From NCBI RefSeq assembly GCF_030866825.1, contig NZ_CP133020.1:744001-808000 (forward strand): DNA of 64,000 bases. Reading direction: 5' to 3'. The DNA comes from Rathayibacter sp. SW19 (GTDB lineage Bacteria; Actinomycetota; Actinomycetes; Actinomycetales; Microbacteriaceae). The notes beneath the pieces were generated by a model. The model did not search any database, had not been told where the DNA came from, and worked only from the letters and a program-made list of their open reading frames with translations. The translations under genes were made by a program, and so were the position numbers. Of this stretch, positions 57,872 through 64,000 are shown in pieces (positions within the stretch are counted from its first letter, which is position 1; each line of letters begins with the position of its first letter).

Positions 57872-58408
57872 CTACGGCTGGTTCTGAGTCAGCGTGAATT
57901 GCACGTCGCTCAGCGTCGCGGCCTTGGCCTGGCTGGTGTTGTCGACGGTTGTGCCGAAGGGGAAGGTGAAGGTCACCGTGGCGTTGACCGTCACGGGCAC
58001 GTTGCCGACGGTGACGGTGTTTCCTGCGATGGGGGTGCTGTCGCTTGCGGTCAATGTCTGAACGACGGTCGGGGTGCCGAGTGATGAAGCAAGCGTGCCG
58101 GCCAGCGTGGCGCCGTTGTTCGCGAGCGTCGCTGAGAGGTCGTTGCCAGTGCCGGCGACGGTGAGCTGCTGGGTGACGGCGATTGTGTCGCCCGGGACGA
58201 TGCGGAAGGTCGACGGGTTGATGACCGTGTTGGTGGTCGTGTCGGTCCACACTGCTGAACCGACTGTCGCCATGTTCAGGGTCCCGGAGGTGATTGTTCC
58301 GCCGGCGACGGTGGAGGTGGCGTTCCACAGCGCGAAGCTGCCTGCGCCGCCGAGGAGGAGCGCGATGCCAGCGGCTCCAGCGATTGCACCTTTGGTGAGC
58401 TTGTTCAT
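57872..58408 (-). CDS. Alternate-type signal peptide protein (RER_14450-like), likely major fibre subunit
   Basis: A 178-residue protein from ATG 58408, behind AAAGGAAC. The N-terminus LTKGAIAGAAGIALLLGGAG then SFALWNATSTVAGGTITSG is the actinobacterial alternate-signal family pattern (SipW-dependent, S-F-A-L-W-N). The mature part has a TasA-like run of beta strands (FRIVPGDTIAVTQQLTVAGT, VPVTVNATVTFTFPFGT) and ends VQFTLTQNQP. First gene of the operon and simplest in structure, so it may be the main subunit. The next gene starts 107 bp downstream. Confidence 0.85.
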   Translation of the reverse strand: MNKLTKGAIAGAAGIALLLGGAGSFALWNATSTVAGGTITSGTLNMATVGSAVWTDTTTNTVINPSTFRIVPGDTIAVTQQLTVAGTGNDLSATLANNGATLAGTLASSLGTPTVVQTLTASDSTPIAGNTVTVGNVPVTVNATVTFTFPFGTTVDNTSQAKAATLSDVQFTLTQNQP

Positions 58409-58650
58409 TTCAGTGTTCCTTTGTTCGGGTGGGATTGCCCGGCGGGCGATGTCGTTGAACGGCGCCGGATCGGCACGATTCAACTGCTGGTCGGGTAGTC
58501 AGTTAAAGGTTTCGCACGGGCAAGCAGGTCGGGTTTTTGGCTTCTTCGTGCAGCCCTTGCGGGATGACAACAGTGTGTTCGACCTGTCTCAACAGCGCGC
58601 ATAGGTTGCAAAAAGGTCTGCTCAAATTTCCCTCAAGCTTTGCGCTGGCT

Positions 58651-58732
58651 TGCTGGTCGAGTAGCGCATGAGCCGGTCCCGGTACTGCTGGTCGAGTAGC
58701 GCATGAGCGCAGCGAATACGCGTATCGAGACC
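58651..58732. repeat. Dyad-repeat pair upstream of the alternate-signal operon
   Basis: A half unit (GGTCGAGTAGCGCATGAGCC) and a full unit (CTGGTCGAGTAGCGCATGAG to GCGTATCGAGACCCC). They lie in the 58409-58782 gap between the operon start and the nuclease pseudogene; the remaining part of the gap must carry the operon promoter, which I could not place convincingly. Confidence 0.88.
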
Positions 58733-58734
58733 CC

Positions 58735-58743
58735 TGTGGATAA
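58735..58743 (-). promoter_or_regulatory. DnaA-box-like site before the GIY-YIG gene
   Basis: TGTGGATAA, the exact complement of the consensus DnaA box TTATCCACA, 40 bp before the nuclease gene. The other DnaA-box-like pair in this window (45056-45091) is likewise just upstream of a nuclease-domain gene. Confidence 0.4.
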
Positions 58744-58782
58744 CTTCTGCACGAGACATCACCCGCAGTCGATACTGGTGCG

Positions 58783-59088
58783 ATGCCGCACATGTACATA
58801 CTCGAATGCTCGGATGGATCCTTCTACGTCGGGAGTACGATCGACCTTGAGCGTCGGATAGCTCAGCATCAACTCGGTGAAGGGGCCGCGTACACGAAAC
58901 GGTGACGGCCGGTGAAGCTGGTATACGCCGAGGACTACAACCGCATCGACGAGGCCTTTGCGCGTGAAAAGCAGGTGCAGAGCTGGAGTCGGGCCAAACG
59001 GCAGGCTCTCATCGACGGACGGCTTGATGCACTGTCTGCGCTGAGTCGCAAGCGGCGGATGCCCCGCCGGAGGTCGAGTAGCGCATGA
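58783..59088 (+). pseudogene. GIY-YIG nuclease-domain gene interrupted by an in-frame TGA
   Basis: From ATG 58783 the frame reads MPHMYILECSDGSFYVGSTI (the GIY-YIG strand pair, here MYI and FYVG) and then DLERRIAQHQLGEGAAYTKR. It is stopped by TGA at 58903-58905 and continues in the same frame as RPVKLVYAEDYNRIDEAFAR and EKQVQSWSRAKRQALIDGRL, the normal second half of small UPF0213/GIY-YIG proteins. The family has Arg at the stop position, so a single CGA to TGA change explains it. The frame ends at a TGA inside the next dyad-repeat unit. Small GIY-YIG proteins are putative structure-specific endonucleases. Confidence 0.85.
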
Positions 59089-59360
59089 GCGTAGCGAATA
59101 CGCGTATCGAGACTCGACCGTGTGGGGCGGGGGCCCTTGGTCTCGATACGCCCGCTCGCTGCGCTCGCGAGCTACTCGACCGGCGGGGGTGCCGGTACCG
59201 GTGGTCGAGTAGCGCAAGAGCGTAGCGAATACGCATATCGAGACTCGAGCCTGCACTCTGGAAGGCCCTTGGTCTCGATACGCCTGCTCGCTGGCGCTCG
59301 CGGGCTACTCGACCAGCGGGGGGATTGCGCGAGCGAGCTACTCGACCAGCGGGCTGCGGG
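59071..59360. repeat. Dyad-repeat array upstream of the pilus operon
   Basis: Four full units in alternating orientation plus a half unit, in the 440-bp gap between the GIY-YIG remnant and pilB. The remaining 59361-59528 contains a small GTGAG/CTCAC hairpin and the GAAGGGGGG site before the pilB start; no convincing promoter was identified. Confidence 0.9.
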
Positions 59361-59528
59361 GAAAGTGAGCATCACTCACCCCTGAATGCGGGGCTGTTCA
59401 ACCCGCGTGCGCCCAAGTACTCTGGGAGAGCTTGTACCCGAACCAAGCGAGTCGCTCGCGCGCCGACCAACCGATCACGATCGATGCGCGTGCGAAAGGC
59501 ATCGCTTCCTGCCTGAAGGGGGGCATGG

Positions 59529-61199
59529 ATGGCATCCGTGACCGAGATCCTGATTCTGCACGGCGTGCTGCCGATTGAGCAGCTTGACGCCACAATCGAC
59601 TCGCCTGCTGAGGAGTCGAAACTAATCCAATCCTTCGTCGAAGACGGCACGATCTCCAGCCTGCAACTGGCGCACGCCCGAGCCGAAGCCGCCCAGGTGC
59701 CGTTCGTCGAGCTGCTCGACTATCCGATCGACCGCACAGCAATCGGTCTGGTCGCCCCGTCGATCTGTCGCCGGCACACCATCTTGCCCATCGGCGTCGA
59801 AGACGATCACGTGATCGTCGCGGTGGCCGACCCGGGCAACCTCTTCGCCCTGGATGACGTGCGCACCGCCGCGCGCATGCGCCCCCGCCCCGTCGTGGCT
59901 GAGCTCAGCGACCTGAACGCCGCGATCGATCGCTACCTGCGCGCGGACGACGAGCTGAACGACCTCACGAACACCATCGAGGAGGAGCAGGCCGACGCCG
60001 AGTCGGCCACCTTCAACATGGCGGATGCCGTGGAAGACGACGCCCCGATCGTGCGCTTCGTCAACCTCCTCGTGAGCCAGGCGATCCAGGACCAGGCATC
60101 CGACATTCATATCGAGCCCGGTGAACACGGCGTGCGCGTGCGATACCGCATTGACGGGGTGCTGCACCAAATGCAGAGCGCGCCCAAGGGCATCCAGAAC
60201 GGGGTGATCAGCCGGCTGAAGATCATGAGCGACATCGACATCGCCGAGCGGCGCAAGCCGCAGGATGGCCGCATGTCCGTCACTCACGGCGGTCGCCAGA
60301 TCGACCTGCGCGTTGCGACGCTGCCGACGGTGTGGGGCGAAAAGGTCGTCATGCGCATCCTGGACAACTCGAACACCAGCCTGAGCCTGAAAGATCTCGA
60401 CCTGCTGGAGCACAACTTCCAGGCTTTCAAGCGGTCGTATTCGAAGCCCCACGGCATGATCCTGGTGACCGGCCCGACCGGTTCAGGCAAGTCGACGACG
60501 CTCTACGCGACGCTGAACGCGGTCGCTCGCACCGAGATCAACGTGATCACGGTTGAAGATCCGGTCGAATATCGCATGACCGGCATCAATCAGGTGCAGG
60601 TCAACCCGAAGGCGGGGCTCACGTTCGCGAGTGCGCTGCGCTCCATCCTCCGCAGCGACCCGGATGTCGTTCTGGTCGGCGAGATCCGCGACCACGAGAC
60701 CGCGCAGATCGCCATTGAAGCGTCCCTGACCGGCCACCTGGTGCTGTCCACTTTGCACACCAACGACGCGCCGAGCGCGGTCACGCGACTCATCGAGATG
60801 GGCATCGAACCGTTCCTAGTCGGCTCGGCGCTGGACTGCGTCGTCGCCCAGCGCCTGGCCCGCCGGCTCTGCGAGCGCTGCAAACAGTCGGCCGAATACA
60901 CCCGGGAGTACCTCGGCGCCCTGCACATGAACATCGATCCGGATGTCGAACTGCCCACCATTTATGCACCGGTCGGCTGCGGCAGCTGTTCGAAGACCGG
61001 TTACCGAGGGCGCATGGCCATTCACGAGGTGATGTCCGTGACCGAGGAGATCGAGCGGCTCGCCGTCGCGCGGGTTTCCAGTGCGGAGCTTGGTCGCCTG
61101 GCACGCGAGCAGGGCATGCTCACCCTGCGCGAAGACGCGTGGGAGAAGGCCAAGCTCGGCCAGACTTCGATCGAGGAGATCTTGCGAGTAGTGTCGTGA
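59529..61199 (+). CDS. pilB: Type IV pilus assembly / type II secretion ATPase (PilB/GspE)
   Basis: A 556-residue hexameric extension ATPase. The N-terminal MshEN-like domain is residues 1-130 (EILILHGVLPIEQLDATIDS, RRHTILPIGVEDDHVIVAVA). The catalytic half has DIHIEPGEHGVRVRYRIDGV, Walker A GPTGSGKS at 315-322, the Asp box VLVGEIRDHETAQIAIEASL and the His box HLVLSTLHTNDA. A Cys4 zinc motif (LCERCKQ and CGSCSKTGYRGR) is typical of PilB/GspE. ATG 59529 follows GAAGGGGGG. It heads a pilB-pilT-pilC operon; the prepilin genes should lie beyond the right edge. Confidence 0.95.
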   Translation: MASVTEILILHGVLPIEQLDATIDSPAEESKLIQSFVEDGTISSLQLAHARAEAAQVPFVELLDYPIDRTAIGLVAPSICRRHTILPIGVEDDHVIVAVADPGNLFALDDVRTAARMRPRPVVAELSDLNAAIDRYLRADDELNDLTNTIEEEQADAESATFNMADAVEDDAPIVRFVNLLVSQAIQDQASDIHIEPGEHGVRVRYRIDGVLHQMQSAPKGIQNGVISRLKIMSDIDIAERRKPQDGRMSVTHGGRQIDLRVATLPTVWGEKVVMRILDNSNTSLSLKDLDLLEHNFQAFKRSYSKPHGMILVTGPTGSGKSTTLYATLNAVARTEINVITVEDPVEYRMTGINQVQVNPKAGLTFASALRSILRSDPDVVLVGEIRDHETAQIAIEASLTGHLVLSTLHTNDAPSAVTRLIEMGIEPFLVGSALDCVVAQRLARRLCERCKQSAEYTREYLGALHMNIDPDVELPTIYAPVGCGSCSKTGYRGRMAIHEVMSVTEEIERLAVARVSSAELGRLAREQGMLTLREDAWEKAKLGQTSIEEILRVVS

Positions 61200-61233
61200 C
61201 ATCGGGGTATTCGTTGGGGGAAAGGTGCCGCAG

Positions 61234-62652
61234 ATGAGCGATTCGACGGGCGTGGGGTCGTGGCCGCCACCGATTCCGCAGGCGCCAGTTCCCGTAACTG
61301 ACCTGCCCTTCGCGCCGCCGAGCGCGCCCGCGTTTGTCACTCAGCCGGCGCCGGCGGTGCCCGTGACGCCGACGCAAGCCGCCGCGCCCGCACAGACCGC
61401 GCCGCCGACGACAACCGCGCTGACCGCACCGCCTCCGCGCCGCGAGGCGATGCTGCAGCCATCGGTCGCGCCAATCGACCTGACCGAGCACGCGCGCACG
61501 AAGGCAGATCCCGAGCTGATCGAGGCGTTGGTTCAGGTGGTGCGGCAGGGCGCATCCGACTTGCATGTCACGGCGGGTTCGCCACCGATGCTTCGGGTCG
61601 ACGGGTCCCTGCGACCGGCCGACATCATGGAGCAGCCGTGGAGCGCCGACCGCGTCTCCGAAGCGCTCGCGACGCTGCTGACTCCTGATCAGCAGAAACG
61701 CTTCGATGCAGCGCTCGAGCTCGATTTGGCATACAGCCTGTCGCCCGAATACCGGTTCCGCATCAACTACTACGTGCAGCGGGGCGCAATCGGTGCGGCG
61801 TTCCGCCTCATTCCGATCGAAATCAAGCAGCTCAAAGAGCTGGGCATTCCCGAGAATATTGGCCACTTCGCATCCCTGCCTCGTGGTCTGGTGCTGGTGA
61901 CGGGCCCGACCGGTTCTGGCAAGTCGACGACACTGGCGGCTCTCATCGACCTGGTGAATTCGACGCGTGCCGATCACATCGTTACGGTCGAGGATCCGAT
62001 CGAGTTCACCCACACGCACAAGATGTCGATCGTCAACCAGCGTGAGATCGGCGAGGACACCCACTCGTTCTCGGAGGCACTCAAGCACGTGCTGCGGCAA
62101 GACCCCGATGTGATCCTGATCGGTGAGCTTCGCGACCTGGAGACGATCTCGGTCGCCCTGACAGCGGCCGAGACCGGCCACCTCGTATTCGCCACACTGC
62201 ACACGCAGGATGCCCCGCAATCCGTCGACCGCATCATCGACGTCTTTCCGCCGCACCAGCAAGCGCAGGTGCGCACGCAGCTGGCGGGCACGCTGCAGGG
62301 CATCGTCAGTCAGACGCTCGTGCCGAAGGCCTCCGGCACCGGACGTGTGGTTGCTACCGAAATTCTGCTGATGACGCCGGCGATCAGTAACCTCATTCGT
62401 GAGGGCAAGACCTACCAGATTCCGACGGCGATGCAGGCCGGCCGCGCGCTGGGCATGCACACGATGGACCAGCACTTGGCGGACCTGTTCAACGTGGGCC
62501 TGATCACGCACGAGGCTGCGATGAGCAAGGCGCACGACGAGGACGGGCTGAAGCATCTGATGCAACGCAGCGAGGCTCCCCGGCCGGATGTCGTGCGTTC
62601 CATGTCGGGCGGGCCGGACTTCGGTGACCGCTTTTCGAGTACGGAGAACTGA
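61234..62652 (+). CDS. pilT: Twitching motility / pilus retraction ATPase PilT
   Basis: A 472-residue retraction ATPase. A Pro/Ala/Thr-rich N-terminal extension (about 85 residues, longer than in typical PilT) precedes the PilT core: LVQVVRQGASDLHVTAGSPP, Walker A GPTGSGKS at 224-231, VTVEDPIEFTHTHKMSIVNQ, Walker B VILIGELRDLETISVALTAA, LVFATLHTQDAPQSVDRIID and the PilT signature AISNLIREGK. I chose ATG 61234; GTG 61225 is an alternative but sits too close to the GGGGGAAAGG site. The stop overlaps pilC by one base. Confidence 0.95.
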   Translation: MSDSTGVGSWPPPIPQAPVPVTDLPFAPPSAPAFVTQPAPAVPVTPTQAAAPAQTAPPTTTALTAPPPRREAMLQPSVAPIDLTEHARTKADPELIEALVQVVRQGASDLHVTAGSPPMLRVDGSLRPADIMEQPWSADRVSEALATLLTPDQQKRFDAALELDLAYSLSPEYRFRINYYVQRGAIGAAFRLIPIEIKQLKELGIPENIGHFASLPRGLVLVTGPTGSGKSTTLAALIDLVNSTRADHIVTVEDPIEFTHTHKMSIVNQREIGEDTHSFSEALKHVLRQDPDVILIGELRDLETISVALTAAETGHLVFATLHTQDAPQSVDRIIDVFPPHQQAQVRTQLAGTLQGIVSQTLVPKASGTGRVVATEILLMTPAISNLIREGKTYQIPTAMQAGRALGMHTMDQHLADLFNVGLITHEAAMSKAHDEDGLKHLMQRSEAPRPDVVRSMSGGPDFGDRFSSTEN

Positions 62653-63878
62653 TGCCCACACTGACGTATGCCTACAAGGGCCGCACCGATGCCGGCAAGG
62701 TTGTCAAGGGCAAGCTCGAGGGGGCCAGCGAGCTGGTCGTCACGGGGAAGCTGCGCGCGATGGGCGTCGCGCCGATCGAGATTACTGAGGCGCCCGCCGG
62801 CACCGGGTTGCACCGCGACATCGCGATCCCGGGCCTCACGCCTCGTGTCAAGCTGAAAGACCTCGCGCTCATGAGCCGCCAAATGGCGACCATGATCGGG
62901 GCTGGGCTGAGCTTGTTGCGCACGCTGAACATCCTCGCTGAGCCAACTGGCAAGAAGCGTCTGCACGACGTGATGAGTCAGGTGCGAGACGATGTCGAGT
63001 TCGGCATGTCGCTGTCGGATGCGATGGCGAAATTCTCCGACGACTTCACGCCACTGATGGTCAACATGGTGCGTGCCGGCGAGACCGGCGGGTTCCTCGA
63101 GAAGTCGCTGGAGACGGTCGCGACCAACTTTGAAAAGGAAGTCAAGCTTCGCGGCACGGTGAAGTCGGCGATGACCTACCCGATCATTGTGCTGTGCATG
63201 TCACTTGCCGCTGTCGCTATCATGCTGATCTTCATCGTGCCGATCTTCAAGACGATGTTCGCAACGCTTGGCGGCACGCTTCCCGCACCGACGCAGGTAC
63301 TCGTGTGGGTGTCCGAGCAGATGGTGTGGCTCGGGCCGTCGATTCTCGTCCTCATCATTGCGATCTGGCTGTGGTGGCGCACGAACAAGAACACCGATCG
63401 AGTGCGACGTGTCGTTGACCCGCTGAAGTTCCGGCTGCCCGTGTTCGGTCGACTGTTCCGCAAGATCGCGCTCGCGCGCTTCGCCCGCAACTTCGGCAGC
63501 ATGCTTGCCTCCGGCGTTCCGATTCTGCAGGCGCTGCGCATTGTGGGTGACACCAGCGGCAACTGGGTGATCGAGCAGGCGCTCGTGAGCGTGGCCGAGT
63601 CCGTGCGGCAAGGCGAGTCGATCGCCGGTCCGCTGGCGAACGAGCCGGTCTTTCCCGACATGGTCGTGCAGATGATCAAAGTCGGCGAAGACGCGGGGTC
63701 GATGGAAGCGATGCTGGAGAAGGTCGCGCTGTTCTACGACCAGGAGGTCGAGGCGATGACAGAATCGCTGACCTCGCTGATCGAGCCCCTGATGGTCGCC
63801 TTCCTCGGCGTCGTGGTCGGCAGCATGGTCGTGGCCCTCTACATGCCCATCTTCACGATTGCGACCCTGGTCAAGTAG
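62652..63878 (+). CDS. pilC: Type IV pilus inner-membrane platform protein PilC/GspF
   Basis: A 408-residue platform protein with the duplicated GspF domain. It opens YAYKGRTDAGKVVKGKLEGA, followed by LALMSRQMATMIGAGLSLLR and GMSLSDAMAKFSDDFTPLMV in the first repeat, and ALARFARNFGSMLASGVPIL and GESIAGPLANEPVFPDMVVQ in the second. Three membrane segments are visible (about 175-200, 225-245 and 375-400). It recruits the PilB and PilT ATPases. Overlaps pilT by one base (TGATG). Confidence 0.96.
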   Translation: MPTLTYAYKGRTDAGKVVKGKLEGASELVVTGKLRAMGVAPIEITEAPAGTGLHRDIAIPGLTPRVKLKDLALMSRQMATMIGAGLSLLRTLNILAEPTGKKRLHDVMSQVRDDVEFGMSLSDAMAKFSDDFTPLMVNMVRAGETGGFLEKSLETVATNFEKEVKLRGTVKSAMTYPIIVLCMSLAAVAIMLIFIVPIFKTMFATLGGTLPAPTQVLVWVSEQMVWLGPSILVLIIAIWLWWRTNKNTDRVRRVVDPLKFRLPVFGRLFRKIALARFARNFGSMLASGVPILQALRIVGDTSGNWVIEQALVSVAESVRQGESIAGPLANEPVFPDMVVQMIKVGEDAGSMEAMLEKVALFYDQEVEAMTESLTSLIEPLMVAFLGVVVGSMVVALYMPIFTIATLVK

Positions 63879-64000
63879 CGTGCGCGCTACACTTTGCACT
63901 ACTTCTCTGAACGTGGAAGGCACCTGAAGCTGGCGTGAGGAGCGACCACGCTACCCGAAAAACATCGAGGGTCTCGTCGACTGCCGCGGTCGCCTCGCCC
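63879..64000 (+). other. Right-edge sequence downstream of pilC, no gene assigned
   Basis: The 122 bases after pilC contain a GTG at 63935 that stays open to the edge (first residues MRSDHATRKTSRVSS), but it lacks a clear ribosome site and any prepilin leader motif. A prepilin gene would normally follow; this stretch is more likely its leader region. Confidence 0.25.

Noticed and set aside
58903..58905. Selenocysteine recoding in the GIY-YIG gene
   Set aside because: Family members have Arg here, no SECIS-like hairpin is evident just after the TGA, and selenocysteine would make no catalytic sense at this position.
63935..64000. Edge-truncated prepilin gene
   Set aside because: The open frame has no ribosome site and no Gly-Phe-Thr-type prepilin leader. 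It is more likely untranslated leader.

Overview
This is a high-GC actinobacterial chromosome segment, most likely Microbacteriaceae (Leifsonia/Salinibacterium-like). The evidence is the frequent GGATGC/GCATCC codon context, TTG-started rpoB and rpoC, a solute-binding protein plus two permeases with no dedicated ATPase, and one dyad-symmetric repeat (ends read GGTCTCGATAC and CTACTCGACCA) that recurs roughly fifty times, whole or partial. No rRNA, tRNA or CRISPR array was seen. The taxonomic call is inference from style, not from a marker search.

Layout. 1-8.7 kb: edge-truncated aminoglycoside-phosphotransferase-like gene, membrane HtrA-like protease, acyl-CoA synthetase, ROK kinase, small membrane protein, SHOCT/DUF6325 pair, DUF1254/DUF1214 protein, Nei-type glycosylase. 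8.7-15.5 kb: a very large Lhr helicase carrying the dyad repeat in frame at three places, a serine esterase, a NUDIX-like protein. 15.5-19.7 kb: sugar ABC importer operon with its DeoR-type regulator. 19.7-34 kb: accessory and housekeeping genes, including a DEAD-box RNA helicase, SDR, deaminase, two DUF427 proteins, HelR/HelD-like RNA polymerase recycling ATPase, EVE-domain protein, ComB-like phosphatase, CGNR regulator with an apparently leaderless promoter, VOC protein, SprT-like protein, TPR protein and a PQQ-type sugar dehydrogenase lipoprotein. 34.3-36.7 kb: translationally coupled pxpABC (5-oxoprolinase). 37-41 kb: spermidine-synthase-like methyltransferase fold protein, DUF1453-like membrane protein and a two-component system whose regulator carries the dyad repeat in its linker.

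41.1-45 kb is a mobile island: an IS1182-type element abutting an IS110-type element with a possible bridge-RNA end, followed by a decayed LacI-type tail. 45-47 kb: an AbiEi-like/DUF559-like fusion, a DUF1801-like protein and long direct repeats. 47.7-55.2 kb: rpoB-rpoC with a good promoter upstream and a perfect intrinsic terminator downstream.

55.5-64 kb is the most system-like region. A minus-strand, overlapping operon encodes three proteins with alternate (SipW-type) signal peptides, one with a C-terminal ricin-type lectin-like domain, plus a SipW-like signal peptidase. It faces a plus-strand type IV pilus operon (pilB-pilT-pilC), with a nonsense-interrupted GIY-YIG nuclease gene between them. 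Together they suggest a surface fibre/adhesion locus with two export routes. The other strong theme is in-frame spread of palindromic elements and short tandem repeats into protein linkers (lhr, response regulator, pxpB, histidine kinase, helR, EVE protein, AbiEi-like protein).
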